From contig CP071495.1 in NCBI GenBank assembly GCA_017354895.1, positions 2,959,001-3,023,000 of the forward strand: a DNA stretch of 64,000 bases, read 5' to 3'. The position numbers and the translations under genes were made by a program. This stretch comes from Podospora comata. Taxonomy: Eukaryota > Ascomycota > Sordariomycetes > Sordariales > Podosporaceae. Positions 36,227-49,634 of this stretch are shown in pieces; position 1 is the first letter of the stretch; each line of letters starts with the position of its first letter. The notes under the pieces are model-generated. The model was given only the letters and a program-made list of their open reading frames with translations. It was not told the DNA's origin and did no database searches.

Positions 36227-36344
36227 CATACAACACCGGGGATTCCCCAGTGGTCACCCACCTGAGTACTAGTCCGGCTGTGCGCAGCTTATCTAGGGGA
36301 GAGCGGACGGGATCCCGAGCTTTCTGCGCCATATGGTCGTATGT
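36226..36344 (-). rRNA. 5S ribosomal RNA gene, copy 1
   Basis: A 119-base match to the fungal 5S rRNA plan on the minus strand. It starts ACATACGACCATA and ends GTGTTGTATGT, whose ends pair to form helix I. It contains the conserved CCCGTCCGCTCTCCC (loop B/helix III region) and the internal promoter block GTACTCAGGTGGGTGACCAC. Helix II is GCGCAG with CTGCGC. A T run directly after the 3' end is a Pol III terminator. Lone dispersed 5S genes are normal in Neurospora-like fungi. Confidence 0.96.
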
Positions 36345-36451
36345 GATTGTTTGGGCAAGTACTTGACATCAAGTACCATAGTCCAACAGGCTGGCCACAA
36401 GTAAAAGCCCAGTGCTATACCTTCCCACAATATCCCCTCCCCTACCAACCC

Positions 36452-37218
36452 TCACCCCCGCCTCTCCATCAACCCCCCAACCCTCTCCCTCCCACCCACC
36501 TCCCAATCATCCCAACACAACCCCAAAACAACCGTATCCCTCCCTTTCTCCCCCTCCTCCGCCCCCCTCGGCACCCCCCTCCCATTCCCAACCTTTGTCT
36601 CCCCCCTCAAAACCATATGCCACCTCATCGCCCCCTCCCTCCTAAACCCCAACCTCTCAGCCGTCCTAACACTAGCTTCATTCATCGCGCTAGCCCTCCA
36701 CTGCACCCTCCTCAACCCTATTCCCCCCTCTTCAGGCCCGTCAAGTGCGTAACGCAGCATCAACCCCACAGCATTAGTGGTAACATGTGTCCTCTGATAC
36801 TGAGGTAAAATCACGATACATCCAATCTCAGTAGATAAATGCACAGGCGAGGTGTCCATGAAGGACATCATACCCGCTAGTTCGCCTTCTTCATCTTCCG
36901 GGGAGGGGGGCCGGGTTTTGTCGATGACGGCAAAAGTGAAGTACCCTTGTTGAGGGAAGGAGGTTGTCTCGAGGAATTGGGTGATGAACTCGGACGTGGA
37001 GGTGTAGGGACCCAAGGGCATGTGGGCGTAGAGGGAGGGGTGGGTGATGATGTGGGATGTGAAGCTTGGGGCGTGGGTTGAGGCCTGGGATGGGGTTAGT
37101 GTAGGTTTGGTGAGCGGGAGTAAAAGAAAAGGGAGAGACGAACAGAGAAAGGGACCAGTTTCACCCTGTCGTTGGAGAGGGTGCGGATGGGGAAGCAGAA
37201 GTTGTGGGGTTGAGACAT
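36452..37218 (-). CDS. GNAT-family N-acetyltransferase (RimJ/RimL type)
   Basis: Two exons, 37218-37144 and 37084-36452, give 235 residues. The start at 37218 (MSQPHNFCFPIRTLSNDRVKL) matches the usual N-terminus of these fungal acetyltransferases. Longer frames upstream read through an intron-like sequence and probably belong to the leader. The core has FTFAVIDK, GMMSFMDTSPVHLSTEIGCIVILPQYQRTHV (beta4 and the acetyl-CoA pyrophosphate loop), and the hallmark WRASAMNEASVRTAERLGFRREG, typical of RimJ/RimL-like enzymes. It would transfer acetyl from acetyl-CoA to an amine; the substrate is unknown. The intron donor is GTTCGT, less common but in frame. Confidence 0.9.
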
Positions 37219-38780
37219 GGCGATGGGGGGAATCGCTGTTGCTGTGGTGTGTTGAAGGTATGGCTTTGTAGAGAGGAGATAGTTGTAGAGTTCTGCGTGG
37301 CTGATCGTCAGATCTTAAGGATGCAGCACCGAGGTGCCAACCCCTAGACAATTCCGGTGAGTGACTCACGGCTTTATCTAGGAAGGCGTCATCAGCTCTC
37401 CCCAAGACAATCCGGGGGGTGGCCGGTTTGGCTATGGGAGAGCGATGCACAAGGCTGAAAGAAAAAGTCCAACCTTGTAAGCAGAATCAAGGCATTGTTC
37501 AGTAATCACGGTGCAAATTGAAACTCAAAAGTGTAAAGAATGACCAAGCAACTTCCGTTGCGTTGTCGTTGTTAAGTGCTAACTACTGAAGCTATCTACT
37601 TGAAGAGTAATATGTACCACGAAGGGTGAGAAGCCCAAAAAAAAAGACACTTGAAAAAAAACTAACTAATTGGGGGGGTATCATCATATGCGCCTGCCTT
37701 ATTCCTTCAAAACCAGCAAAGATAAAAAACCAATAACAGACTGATGGGGTATCTCAAAAACCATAAACCAACAAACATACCAGAGACCAATAACAAATGT
37801 CTCAGATAATACAAGATCCCCATCTCAAGGTAATAAAAAAAAAAACTCCAAGTGATGCTAGATGCCGATGATGATGATGCAAGGCGCTGATGATGTCGTG
37901 TACTGTGACTGTGAAGCTCTGTGTAAAAATGCCCCCGACAATAAAAAAACAAATCCCAAACTTTTTTGTGTTCCCGAAAATGCCCAAAGTAAATGCTCGC
38001 TCGCTTGGTGAACAAAAGAAAAAAGTATTATGTTTCGGATGGAAGCATAGGAGCTGATCCAAATCGAAACGCGGAAGAGAATGATGATAGCGAAAACGGG
38101 TAGTGGCCGATCGCTAATTAGAAGGGATATTGGTTGATGAAGAAGAAGAAAAATTGTTGTGTGCGGAATGCGGATGTCCAAAGTCCCCTCGGCGGGAACC
38201 CGTCCGCGCGATGCGATGGTGGTAGACAGAACCACAGGATGTTGTGTGTGTTTTGTGCGACGGGACCAAAGAGGGTTGGTGATTGGTTGGCGGGAAGGAA
38301 ATGTGTAAGTCCGGGTACACCTCGGGTGTTGGGTGTAGAGGGAAGGACGGGCCTCGGAAGAGACGGGTGGATTTCCCGACTCTGCCACACAAAAAAACCA
38401 AGAGCCCAAGACGGGCCGTTTTTTTTTGCCCTCCGACGAAATCCTACTCGGATGGAGTCTGACCGCCGAGGGCCCGCGAAACGAGGGAAAAATCCTGCTG
38501 TTGCTGCCTCGGCAGAACAGTCAAGCTCTTTGACCACGTTGCGTCACAAAATGATGGTGGTGACGATGAGATGTGAGTCAAAATCAGGAAGGCTGTTATC
38601 CAAGGTTAGCGGGCTGTTCCGGCTTGTGTCGGGTAGCGCACTTTGATAAGGAAAACAAAAGACTTACCGGTTAAAGGAGGTTGCAATGGGACCGTTGACA
38701 CCCAATACCCCATATCCACCACCCACGCCTCGGCACTGGGTTGGTAAGGCAAAATGCCTTGCAGTGAAAGCGACCTCTCT
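37219..38780. other. Intergenic between acetyltransferase and Ser-rich protein genes
   Basis: It holds the acetyltransferase promoter and the 3' flank of the 38.8 kb gene. Long overlapping frames on both strands (37858-38646) show no motif and run through T-rich and A-rich tracts. I see no supportable gene. Confidence 0.5.
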
Positions 38781-39272
38781 TCACTCGGAGATGGGAGTCA
38801 TGGCAGTGAGCTTGCTGGACTTGCTCTTCTTGGTGGCGCTAGCCCTGCGCTTGGCCTGCTGCTTCCTCTTCTCCTTCTCGGCGAGGACGAGGCGCATCAC
38901 CTCGCGCTGGTAGGCCGCCCTCTCACGTTGCATCTCGAGGAGCTCGGTCTCGGTGGGGTACTGAGTGGGTGGTGACTGGATGGGAGAAGCACTGCCGTTG
39001 CTGGAAGAGTCGTCCTCGTACATGTCGCTGGCGCCAAGGAGGTCGTCGTCCGAGATGTATGACGAAACCCGTCCCTCATAAGAATCCTGCTCGCAGAAAG
39101 ACTCCCGGCGCGGCCATGATGGGAAGGCGCAGGTCGCGTCGAGTCCTCTGGTGGAAAATGGGCTGGCAGCGATATCCATGGGAGAGGCCATGGTGTGGTA
39201 GCTGCCATAGGGGCTGTAGGAGTGCGAGTAGGAGCTGCTCGTCGAGCTCGTTGATCCGTATGAGCCGTACAT
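38781..39272 (-). CDS. Small Ser/Tyr-rich protein with basic C-terminal helix
   Basis: A single-exon frame gives 163 residues from the ATG at 39272 (MYGSYGSTSSTSS). An in-frame ATG at 39341 would add 23 residues. The N-terminal third is Ser/Tyr/Gly-rich. The middle is acidic (SDDDLLGASDMYEDDSSS) and followed by SPIQSPP. The C-terminal third is a charged helix (EMQRERAAYQREVMRLVLAEK), then a Lys/Arg-rich tail, KKSKSSKLTAMTPISE, that could be a nuclear signal. C/G-ending codons and good bias support a real gene. I do not recognise the family. A bZIP-like or nuclear regulatory role is possible, but no complete bZIP motif is present. Confidence 0.72.
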   Translation of the reverse strand: MYGSYGSTSSTSSSYSHSYSPYGSYHTMASPMDIAASPFSTRGLDATCAFPSWPRRESFCEQDSYEGRVSSYISDDDLLGASDMYEDDSSSNGSASPIQSPPTQYPTETELLEMQRERAAYQREVMRLVLAEKEKRKQQAKRRASATKKSKSSKLTAMTPISE

Positions 39273-41324
39273 TGTGAGACTGTTTGATGTATGTGTCGTC
39301 GATGGTGACGTAGCAGTAGTAGCTAGGCTGGAGTATATCAAGGTGGAGATGATCTTCGACTGATGTTTCTGTTTGTTGTTGGATGGTGAAGTTATCGTTG
39401 GAGCTGATCAGGATCCAGAGGGCCGGAGTGTAGGATGGGGGGATCATGAGTCTTATATCTACCTCTCGTGGATGACCAGGCATGGGAGGGCGGAAGCAAG
39501 GGTGGGTGTCCCAGGAAACAGGATGCGTGGGGCAGATTGGGGACTGAGATTCCGTTTGGAGCGAAACAGGCATCTCGGGCAATGCTTGGATAGGAAAGAC
39601 AAGTGACAAGTGACAAGGCAAGGGGGTGGTGGCAGGGGGAGGCGGGTTGCGGCGCGCGAAGGTAACTCGGTACGTACCCAAGTACCCTCCGTTTTTTGGG
39701 CTCCAAAGACGGAGCTTGAGTGGGATGCTGCCGTCGGGATCGTCCCCGTGTGTGGGCACCCCATGATGAACACTAAATTAGCCTGCCTGGGGACCCTCGG
39801 TCGGGACAGCCACGGCCTCGAGATCCTGCCCAACCGCGGGCCTCCCCCACGCGCATGGACAAACGCTACACACCCGCGCTGCCGCTACACCTGCACGCAA
39901 ACTTGCGGTGTCGATTGCATCTTTGACCGCTTTGGCTTTTTTGCTCTTCGGCTCCCACCTCCCCTCCGTTTTGTATCTGTCATCATGCTGAATGAATCAT
40001 CGCCGCCGGCTTACACAGCCCTTTTGTTTGTTTCCAGCTCCGAGTCGAACCCTCTATGATTTACGAGATACCACCTCGGCCGGTTGTATTTGTAAGATCG
40101 TGATACTCAGTTTCTCATTACGGGGGGCTCAGCCGACCGGAGCCCAAAAGAAACAAAATCCATCTGTCATCAAACGAGCCGGTTCCAAAATCCAAAGGGC
40201 CGGTTATTCGCAAGGGCCTCACCCTGTCCGGACGAGCTCCCCGGGACAGAGCTGCCAGGGTTAGAGAAGTTTTTTCACCTTCTGGTGTCGCGCTCGCGCC
40301 TCGGTCCCAGCGGCTTCTCATCTCCTTGCTCCTCGGCTCCGTTCAGGCGGACGGACGGGGGTGGACATTCTTGTCAACGTCAACCACCATTCCGGCCCCA
40401 TTCGCCGCCTTGGCCACTTCTTGTTACGCCGTAATTTTGGTTGTTGCGTGTGGTCTGGGGTTGAGAGACCACCTAGACCTTTTTTCCCCCCGCAGACCCT
40501 CCTGTTGGGCCTCTGTCTCACCGTCAGCGCCCAAGGCTGCCAGATTTCGCACCTCCCACACCTCCTGCATGAAGTGAGGTGCCGGCGATGCACCTCGTGG
40601 AAGCCTCACCGCTCCCTGAATCCCCTCTTCCGTTTTCACGTAGCAAACGGCGGCTGCGGCGAGCGGTGCGGGCGGCAGTTGGGCATTTCTCTCACGATAC
40701 CCGTCGCTATCCAGAGTATCAGTTGGGAGACGAGAGAAAGCCCTGATATCAAGAAAACACAAACTGCAAGAACAGTTGGCAATGCTGCTGCATGCGCAAA
40801 CAACGCATTTTTCTTTTCTTTGCCAGTGTGGGCTTTTGTTTTCTGTCATTTTTTGCATCGGGCAGTTTGCTTTTCCATTTCCTTTTTCATTTCTGTCTCT
40901 CCCTTGCAAATGTTTTTGTTTGTGATAGAGGGTTGTCCAGACCACAGTGCAAGTGACCTATCACGAAACCCCTCATGGCTATCAACCAACCACCATCAAC
41001 TACTGAAATTTCAGTCAACAAAAACAAAACTATATTTTTCATGCCTAGCTGATTCACCGATCTGATGGGTCAAGGGCAAACTCCACATACGTAGCTATCT
41101 ATCAACCACGGGCTAAAAACCTTGATTTTCCATATCTCTCAAAAGCCTCTCAGCTACAAAGCGGACTCTCTCCGTTTCCCCATCTTATCAGTTATCACTT
41201 ACACGGACGACGACGGGCCTCTCCGTCTGGGGTAGGAGATCGGTCGTGAAAGGGCGGACCCGAAACCCCTCCCCCACACACCACACACACTACACTTTTT
41301 GCGATGGAAATGGAAATACCTATA

Positions 41325-41342
41325 CACACACACACACACACA
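41325..41342. repeat. (CA)n short microsatellite
   Basis: About nine CA units in intergenic DNA. Confidence 0.85.
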
Positions 41343-43303
41343 CCCCATCTCGAACCCAACGAAATGGAAATGGCAATCATGGTACAACCCGAGGAGAACA
41401 GCCTGCAGTGTGAAAAGGGGGAATGATGATGAAGAACCAACAAGCTGTAGCACGGCATTTCTTGGGAGACAAAAGAACACCCATCACCATCCCCGGCCGC
41501 CAACGCGCATTTTCGCAAACTGATAATTCCAGAGCATATATCCGTAAGGTATGGCAGGGCAGAAGCTGACGTTGGCCTTCTCTAGATTACGATTTACACA
41601 CAACACAACCAGCCCACCGTCGTCGGTGTTGCTGTCTGTCAGCAGCAGCGGCACTTTGTCCAAAATAGCTGCTGCCTCGTTTAACCACCATGCGATGCGT
41701 CGCTGTTCCTGACCATCAATCATTTTGCCTGACCGTTGGTTGACCTGCCTTACCGCCCCGGTTCTTGCTTGCGCACAAGTTGGCAACGACACCGAATGAA
41801 TGACGAACAAAACACGGAATCCATCGCACTCGCCCTGTTTTTTGTCCGTTGCAAGAAAACCCACCGATCAAGTCGCCGACCACCGGCCCGTTTACGTCGT
41901 TCGGACTTGCTCCCAAATCCAGTTTTCCAAATCCCCTAGGTAATATTGTTGGTGACGACGGTTGGTGACACCACCCAAAACTTGTGTAGCAATGCATTTC
42001 CCAAGTTTACGGTGTTGACTGCGCCTCCCTTCTCCTGCAAAAGTACAAAGATGAATGCGTATATCTATAGGGCTGCCTACGAGGGAGAGAGAGGGGGTTT
42101 GTTACACCAAGTTGGATGGCCACCATGGAATTTTGCGGGCGGGCGGTTACGGATAATGTGCATCACTCCCCCGCGCCCCCGCCTGCGCCGCTGACCTTCT
42201 CCATACGCCGTATTTGGGGGTTGCTCTCTGTCGAGTCAGAGTCGTGATTCTGTATACATGACCTATAGGGCAGGGAGGTGTGATTGCGGCGGTGAGGTTC
42301 TTTTAGAAATACCGATTGTCCGAATGCTTCACACCATTACCGTCGCTCGGGAGGTTGTGCGAGGACCGAAAGGGCTGGATGGGGATTACCTATGGCCGAG
42401 AAAGGAGAGTATTGCTTACTCTTGGTCCAGGGGATGAGAGGCGCGGGGGACTGTGATAGTGGATGACGACTTCTTTGTTGGAGTGTTTGTGTTACGCATG
42501 TAGGGGACGGTCGGTATTTGCGATTTGGCGGCGATGAGATGGCAGACAACATGCGAAGTAATCAATATGCCGCGATACCGACACCGCAACTTGTCGTGAG
42601 AATCGGTGATGATAGTGTTGTTGTTGCTTGCTGCTTGGTGCTTTCCGATACCAGGCCGATGAACGGTGTCGGAACGGAATCGAGGGGTTGAGATGTGTGT
42701 GGTATCGATGATAGGATACGATTAGATAGGTAGGTTGACGCGGATGGCTGTCCTCCCGGCCGGTACACTCGGATCGCGTACTTTCAACTACACTTGTATG
42801 CGTGCTGTATGCGCTGTTGACGCTTGACTTTGACATGCAGCAGCCTTTCACCGTCAGTTTGGTTTTTGCTGGTTCGAAATTCTGACGTATGTATGTATGA
42901 CAAGATGAACTCCGGCCCGGTTGAGCTTGCCCTGTTCCATCAACAGCCAGCGAAAACCGGATTGTTTCAAAGGGTCCAAGAAACGTTACCTTGCTTGTTG
43001 GTGGTGAAAGTGTCGTGCAGACCGCTTTTCGCTTTGGCTTTCCCCAGATTCTGGCGGTCGTTTCTGATTTGCTCAGGATCTCCATGTCAACTCCCGGACG
43101 ACTCCAGCCTGCGGATCAGAGGCCCACATGCTCTCCGAAAGGCGGGTCCCACCTGCACAATGTGGAGAAACAAGGCTGCTCAGCGCTGCCTGGTTCTTTC
43201 CAGACCTTCTGCTGGACCTTTCTCCAACAAGAATATCACCAAAAAGAAGGGTTGTGGTTGTCTGAGTAATCCCCATCATGATAAGCATACACATAACACA
43301 CGT

Positions 43304-43350
43304 GTAAGTAAGTAAGTAAGTAAGTCAGTAAGTCAGTAAGTAAGCAAGCA
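43304..43350. repeat. (TAAG)n / (TCAG) tetranucleotide repeat
   Basis: Head-to-tail TAAG units with interspersed TCAG variants, about eleven units, in intergenic DNA. Confidence 0.9.
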
Positions 43351-46300
43351 GGTACCCTACATTCGTCGCCACCTCTATCGTCCCAGCCATTAAAGAAGAC
43401 TGCTTCGGCGCGTTTTCGGCTTCATCTCATCAAAGATACCGTCGAACGTTCCATCACGATCCGGTAGAGCTAGGAGATGCGACACAAAATTGGGGAAGAA
43501 AAAAAAGGAGATCAGAGCGCGAGGCCAGGGCGAGCAATGCTCGGACCCAGAAACCACTCCCGCGTGTTTCGTGGTCGACACGGTTCACGTCTTCCGTTTT
43601 CCCCAGTTTTTCATCTCGAAGCCACGAGTTGACGCCATGAGCTAAGCGAAAGCGAAAGATGCGATAGACGATAAAAACCAAACTGGTGGTAAATTGGTGG
43701 CGCTGGAGGCCAAGAAAGCCCGAAAAAGAAACAGCAGAGCAGCCATCTTCATTTACCATTTGCTCACATTGCCAGAATATTTTCGTATTCACCTCAATTG
43801 ATTTTCTTCTTTTTTGCTGCCACTCACCGCAAATTGTGAGGGCCTAGACAGCGCATAGCGGGAGATACCCTAATCTAGGATCCTTCGTGTCTGCACAGAG
43901 TTGCATACCCGTCAACCGCGTACCGGACCGGCTTCGTCATCCGGGCTCTCCCTATATGATGGAAAAAAGTTTGTTGGTGATGTTATCACTTCTCAGATAC
44001 GCTAGCCGGTTGCTCACATTCCGGTTTTGCTTCCGTTGGCCGGGAGGACTTCCCGTTGGCCGCCAGCAATCAGCCAGGTCTGGGATCACCAAACACTACC
44101 GCGCGCCGGCAGGGCATCCGGGAATCAAAGGCGGTCAAAGCGCGTTCAGCTCCCTCACCTCCGTGCCATGTTAGTCCAGTCTCCTCTCCCACCACCGTAA
44201 TCCGCCCTTCCGACCGACCGTTCAGCCAGGAATTCAGCCGTCCCAGCAATCCCCCTATCCTATCCCTTGCCCTTGACCTTGACCCTGACCTGGTCCAACC
44301 AGAGAAACGGAATCCACGGTCAAGAAAACGGTGAACGGTCTCGGTGGACAGGTAAACCGTGCAATGCCCACCCCATGTCCGACGATGGGGCCGGAAGCTG
44401 TCCCGGAAGCTTGTCGGGTCTCTCAATTGCCCTGTTTGGGACCTGTCAGGGCCTAACGGAGAATGGGATCAACACAAGATTGCAGGCAATTCATCCCGAC
44501 CGACACCGAAACCGGCATTACCGGTAGCTTTTTTTTTCTTGCTTTTGGGCATTGATGTCGACATGTCACGCGGACACCGGCGACGACAACTCGCAATTTG
44601 AGTGTCGAGAAAGAGACAATTACTGCGAGGGGGTCATCACCACCACGAAGCGTGGGGAGGTCCCCTGAGAATTGCTTTTTGTCGCACGCATTCTCGAGGC
44701 ACAGAGAAAACGGAATCCTATCCCTTGCTCCCCTCCCTATCGCCGCGGTGTGTCCAGCTTATCGGAAGGGGAAGCGCCCCAGCCCGCACACACCGAGGAT
44801 CTGGGAGAGTGGACCTTGTCCGGGGAAATGAGGGTCGCTCGCGCGGGGGATTCGGGAACGCATGGGATTACAATTCCCTCATCCCTCCCATCCTCCAAAT
44901 TTTCTCGCATCCCACTCCTTCCTTCCTTCTTTCTCACCTCGGTCGGGGAAGGTCGCCATTTCACGCGACGTCGCGGGCAGGGGCGGCAGCGGCCTTCGGC
45001 GTGGGGGTGGGGGGTAGCTAGAGTTGATAATCGGCTGGCCCAAGGGAACGGGAAAGAGAAGCAGGAAAAGGAAAGCGAAATGTTCCGAAACAACATCCCA
45101 GTCCACCAGTCCTGATAATCGATAACCCCCATATGCATCATTCTGCGTGCTTTCGCATCTGCCTCAGGATGCTCAAAACGATGCTGCTGCCCGCTCCCAC
45201 GCCTCTTGGCTTGTGAAAAGGGCCAGGAGCACCAAAACCACCGCGACCTTCCCGGTCCGGAAGCTCGGTAAGCATCGCAGCGTCGTCGCATGGGAGCGAC
45301 TATTCTGGGTACGGAAAGTGTCAAAAAACTTCTCGAAGCCTGCATGGAAGGGTGGAGGTGCTATCGGCCACCCGGGGACGGCTGTTTACACTCTTTCGGA
45401 TGAATTTGGGCCCTAGGAGTTCTCCACGATGCCTTGCACCTTACAAAATCTTCAACCGACGGTAAAAGGGCGCATCACATGCTTACTCCGGCGCCTCCGT
45501 CATCCTCAGACCTCAGTCAACAAGTACCACCACCACGAGGATCAAAACGGCCGTCTCGCGTCGAGACACCCACTTCCCCAGAGTTTCACAGAACGGAGCC
45601 TAGGCTACTGGCAAAGGGACCTTTGACCTATCCTCTCTAATCTGAGGCTGTGCGAGCATGTGTAGGACGGGACGGGGCGGTAATGTCGGTCGTGTGTCTT
45701 GCGGCTTGGATGCGGAGGTAGGTTGAAGAATGACTCAACCAACGTTCATATGTCAGCCAGGCGAATTCCTCATCACCAGACCCGGGAGCCTATACGACCT
45801 CGGGATCTGGACAGGAGCATCTGATACGATGATGCCAACCACCAGTCTTTTCTCTTCGATATGGTGAAAGTCAAACAAAAACAGGGAAACCCGCCCATGA
45901 CGCAGCTTTTGCCATTTGTTCTCCCCTTTCCCAAATGTTAAACCGAGGCTTGTGTGGTCCGAGAAGTGTTGGCCCCGACGAGTTGTCAACCACACAGAAC
46001 ACAGATGCTCAATCTGGAAGTTTTGACTGGATGAGGCGAAATGCCCAACTCAGCGCTCCTCGCTCCTGTCCCACCGTTGAACTGGCCCGCGATACCTATG
46101 GGGTCACAGCCTAAAATGGCTGTGCTCCCTTTCAGGCCCCGACAAACCCACCCAGCCTAGATTCCCAAAAAGACACATTTTCCTCCAATGGATGGTGTAA
46201 GTGCAATTCTGGGCCCTCTCATTGGTGGTGGTGCGAGCGAGTTGGTACGGATTAGAAATGCAATGTTTCCCACCTACCCAAATCTGCAGGTTGCATCTTT

Positions 46301-49300
46301 TGCATTGCATATACAGCAAAAGCGAGGTACCTGCTGACCGTTGAATCGGGGCCTTTTCTCTTCGCCGGTGTCGATCCGCAGATCCGGCGATCGGTTGGGG
46401 TTGTTAACCCTGACGGTTGACAGTCGGGCTGGTGCGGAGAGTGCTGGGGCAGTTATCGGTGCGGGGCCGACATGCGGGGCCGATGTGGACTCCGGTTTAT
46501 TACACAAAGGACACATGGCGCTGGGATACGGCTGGGTCAGTTAACTCCGGGCTTGTCGGGGATGGTATTCCGAGTTGGTTCCGAGTGAGGTTGGAGTGTA
46601 TCACCGATATGTCCCACGAGGCAAACTGGCAACTGCGATTCAGCTGGCAGCATTCCTCTCATCCAGGAGCAACATCGACTTTATCCCATACGTGGAACCA
46701 TCTCAGCACTTCCAGAAGCAAAGCATACAGCCACTACCGGAACCATACAACATTGCTCCAGGAAACATCCCAAGTTTCATCTCACATCACCAACCCTCCT
46801 CAATCCCCTCCAAACCACGTCCATTCAAGCAGACCAACTCCACATCTCCCTCTCTTGTACCCTCTACTTCTCCCCCCTCACATCGGAGAGATAACTAACC
46901 TTAGCTACAGCAGTCTAGCCAAAAATTCCAAGGGCGCCAATGCTAGAGATCAGATCATACCGCGATCTCCATATGCCTGAACTCTCCTCACCTCCAATAC
47001 CACCCTATCAACCCCAATAAGAGCCCAGATCCGGGGATAAGCAAAGCTGTCACGTACAGCATCTCATACACTACCACCGTGATTCTCCTGCCTTGAGGAG
47101 GGGTAGATGTAGAACAACTGCTATCTCACATTGCAGGGGGGAACGTTGCTTTGGTGGTCGTTGCACATTGTGATATGATACACTCATCATCCTGGGACAA
47201 GCATTCTCCCTAAACCAAACAAATCAGATATACCACACCTCCCAAGCCATATAACTTCCCGCGATGCCAAATTGTGATGGCGGCTATACGAGACACCTAA
47301 CTAAAGTGGGGCCAGGGAGGGTGGGCTTGCATGAGCGTTCAGTCACGTTATTTCATCCCTTTCCTGCCATCCCTTATCCTCCAGCGTTCGCTTACTATAG
47401 TAAGTTGACTCACATTTTGTGACAAGCAAACATGATTTTCGCCGCCCGCTGGAAAATAAACGAGTAGGCACAACACGAGCTTTTTGACATTTGAGGGGGG
47501 GGGGGAAGAAAGTGTGAGTTGTGATGGCGACAGCTTACAGGCCACAAGACAGCCAATCAGAGCTGGGGATCACTTACACGTTTTTGCTTGGCGGTGATTC
47601 GTTCGCGTTTTTTTGCAGGCTGCCCTTTCTCGCGATGACCCCCGCGCACACACAAAAACCTTTTGCAAATGGAAAAATAGTTTACAAGAGAGATATGTTT
47701 ATGCCTTACCGAGCACCCCCCCCTTCTGGATCATGTGGAAATTCCCTCTTGGTTAGGAGCTTCTAGGCATCGGGATGTGTCGGTTTAAATGTACCGTTCC
47801 AAAGTGAGGGGTCAAAGGAGGGGGTGGGTGGGTGGTAGAGAGAGGGAAGAAATCCCGCCGAGCACAACCCAACAACAACAACTGAGGGAGCAAAAGTTAC
47901 ACCCGCGCCAGCCTCACACAGAATACCGCCGACTCGAAAAGCCGGCAAGGCAAGGCGAAGGGCCGAAGTGCGGAGGGGGGTTGTCTTTCAGGGTGTCTGG
48001 GCCTAAAGAGGGGAAAACGAAACATCAAAATCTAGATTTTTGTCGTGCTTAGATCTAGGCGCGGCGGTTACGGGCGCGCGGGCGGGGTAGGGTAGGTTAG
48101 TGTAAAAGCACAAGCGGTGTGTTGTAAGTTCAACAATGGATGGGGATAGGTCCGCCCGCCCTCGCCTCATCTTTCCGATGCCTAGAATATCGTCAATGTC
48201 GATGTGGAAATGGGTAGGTACCAACGTTTCCAAAAAGATGGGGAACTACACAAAACGGTGAAGGGGGGGGATTATTGGCAAATTAGGTTACCTGCCTTAA
48301 GAAGTCTCATCTTTAGTCTTTGATCGATCTACCATTCCGATTCAGATTTTTCTCATCGGAAAGCGGGTAGGTACATTTGGCTTCTGGTGTGTACACAAGC
48401 CAATTTACAATTTCGTGGGGTTGGTCGGGAGTTGGGTGTACCGTGTGTTGTTGTGTGGTGCGACTTACACACACCTCTCACACTCTCCCTACCTACCCGC
48501 TGGCCCTATCCTATTCCTTGATGCCTTCCAGGTTCTTGCTGGCCTGTACCCCGCGTTTAGGTCTCGACACGCCGGCAGCAAAAGCACAGAATTGTCACAC
48601 TCAACCTTCGCTCACTGGAATTTCCACAAACGAGAGAAAGCTGGGCCAAGGTTTGCTCTTGGAAGAAGGGGCAGAAAGAGAGAAACGCACAACTGTGCCC
48701 AACTGATTGAAGTGGAAAGCTTGATGAGCTGGCCCGGCATGGAAAAGCCCACACACACCAGAAACTTACCAAAAGGTCAGGTTTAAGGTAGGTCTCAAGG
48801 AGGTTGGGCGCTTTTTTTTATTTTTTGAAGCTTCATCAAGGCATGTCAATGAGGGAGAAATGTAATTCATCAATTAGATATTGCCAGCGAAGCTTTCTGA
48901 GGGGCAAGCATGGGGGGTAGCTTCCATCTTTGAGCAGAGCTGGAGATTACCAACCGATTTGATATTGGTCGTCGTCGTAGAAACCAGGCGTGGTGTGGGT
49001 TTGAAGAAAGAAAACGGTGCTGCAATGTCATGTTGCCCCTCCATTTTTGGAATGCACGACTGCCCTATCTGCCTATGCTGCGGGCCGGTGGACTTTGCTG
49101 CTGGAGTTTGAGAAAAGGTGAGGATTGAGGCTGAGCAGGTATCGTGGTATTCGCTGTCGAAGGGTCTGGTGATACTCTCGCCATCTTGGCCGCTCGAGAT
49201 ATGTGCCCAAGCAGGCAACCCACGGGCGCCCGGCCGAGCCACGACACCGCGTGGTTTTTAGCATCTAGGCAGCATCTGACTGTGATAGTCTCAGTGGTAT

Positions 49301-49620
49301 AGTAGTTCAATTTGCCTGAACAAATCAGACTATCTTTGGGAGGGATATCTGCTACAAAGCCCAAAGGTGAATGACGAGTGATGTCATTGGGGGCCCTGAT
49401 GAAAACTAAACAATGGATAGTATCCAAAACTCCACCTCGAACATCTCCACCACAACCACCACCAAACAGCATAAGACAAAGACTCACAGTCAGTAAAGTA
49501 TAGGCATCAGACTGAGGAAATAATAATATATGCCTCATTTAGGCATCGGGCAAATTGCAAGCTTCTTGTGGCCTGGTTTGGCGTGATACTCGAAGGTAAG
49601 AGGGGGCCGAAAGGTCAAGG

Positions 49621-49634
49621 CAAAAACATCAAAA
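49621..49634 (-). terminator. Pol III terminator of 5S copy 2
   Basis: On the minus strand the gene is followed by TTTT, then TTTTT a few bases later, a double RNA polymerase III stop. Confidence 0.75.

Larger units (their letters stand above)
39273..49633. other. Gene-poor 10 kb region
   Basis: No family motif or convincing exon chain was found. The longest frames (42492-43085 minus, 44737-45345 minus, 46417-46980 plus) are covered by opposite-strand frames and have mixed third positions. Simple repeats occur at 41325-41342 (CA) and 43304-43350 (TAAG-like). Some stretches, for example 46650-46980, look like C/A-rich transcript leaders but lead to no gene. Long regulatory DNA or non-coding transcripts are possible. 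Confidence 0.5.

Noticed and set aside
37858-38646. Overlapping frames on both strands of 170-183 residues
   Set aside because: Neither has a family motif; both cross homopolymer tracts and lie in the 3' flank of the Ser-rich protein gene.
40035-40060. GGTTCGACTC on the minus strand, considered as a tRNA T-arm
   Set aside because: The flanking bases do not pair to form the T stem and no other tRNA arm is present.
42492-43085. 197-residue minus-strand frame
   Set aside because: Random-looking composition, opposite frames of similar length, no motif and no splice pattern.
44737-45345. 202-residue minus-strand frame
   Set aside because: Plus-strand frames cover the same sequence; no motif or codon bias convincing enough.
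46417-46980. 187-residue plus-strand frame
   Set aside because: The C/A-rich second half looks like an untranslated leader, and a second frame is open over the same bases.
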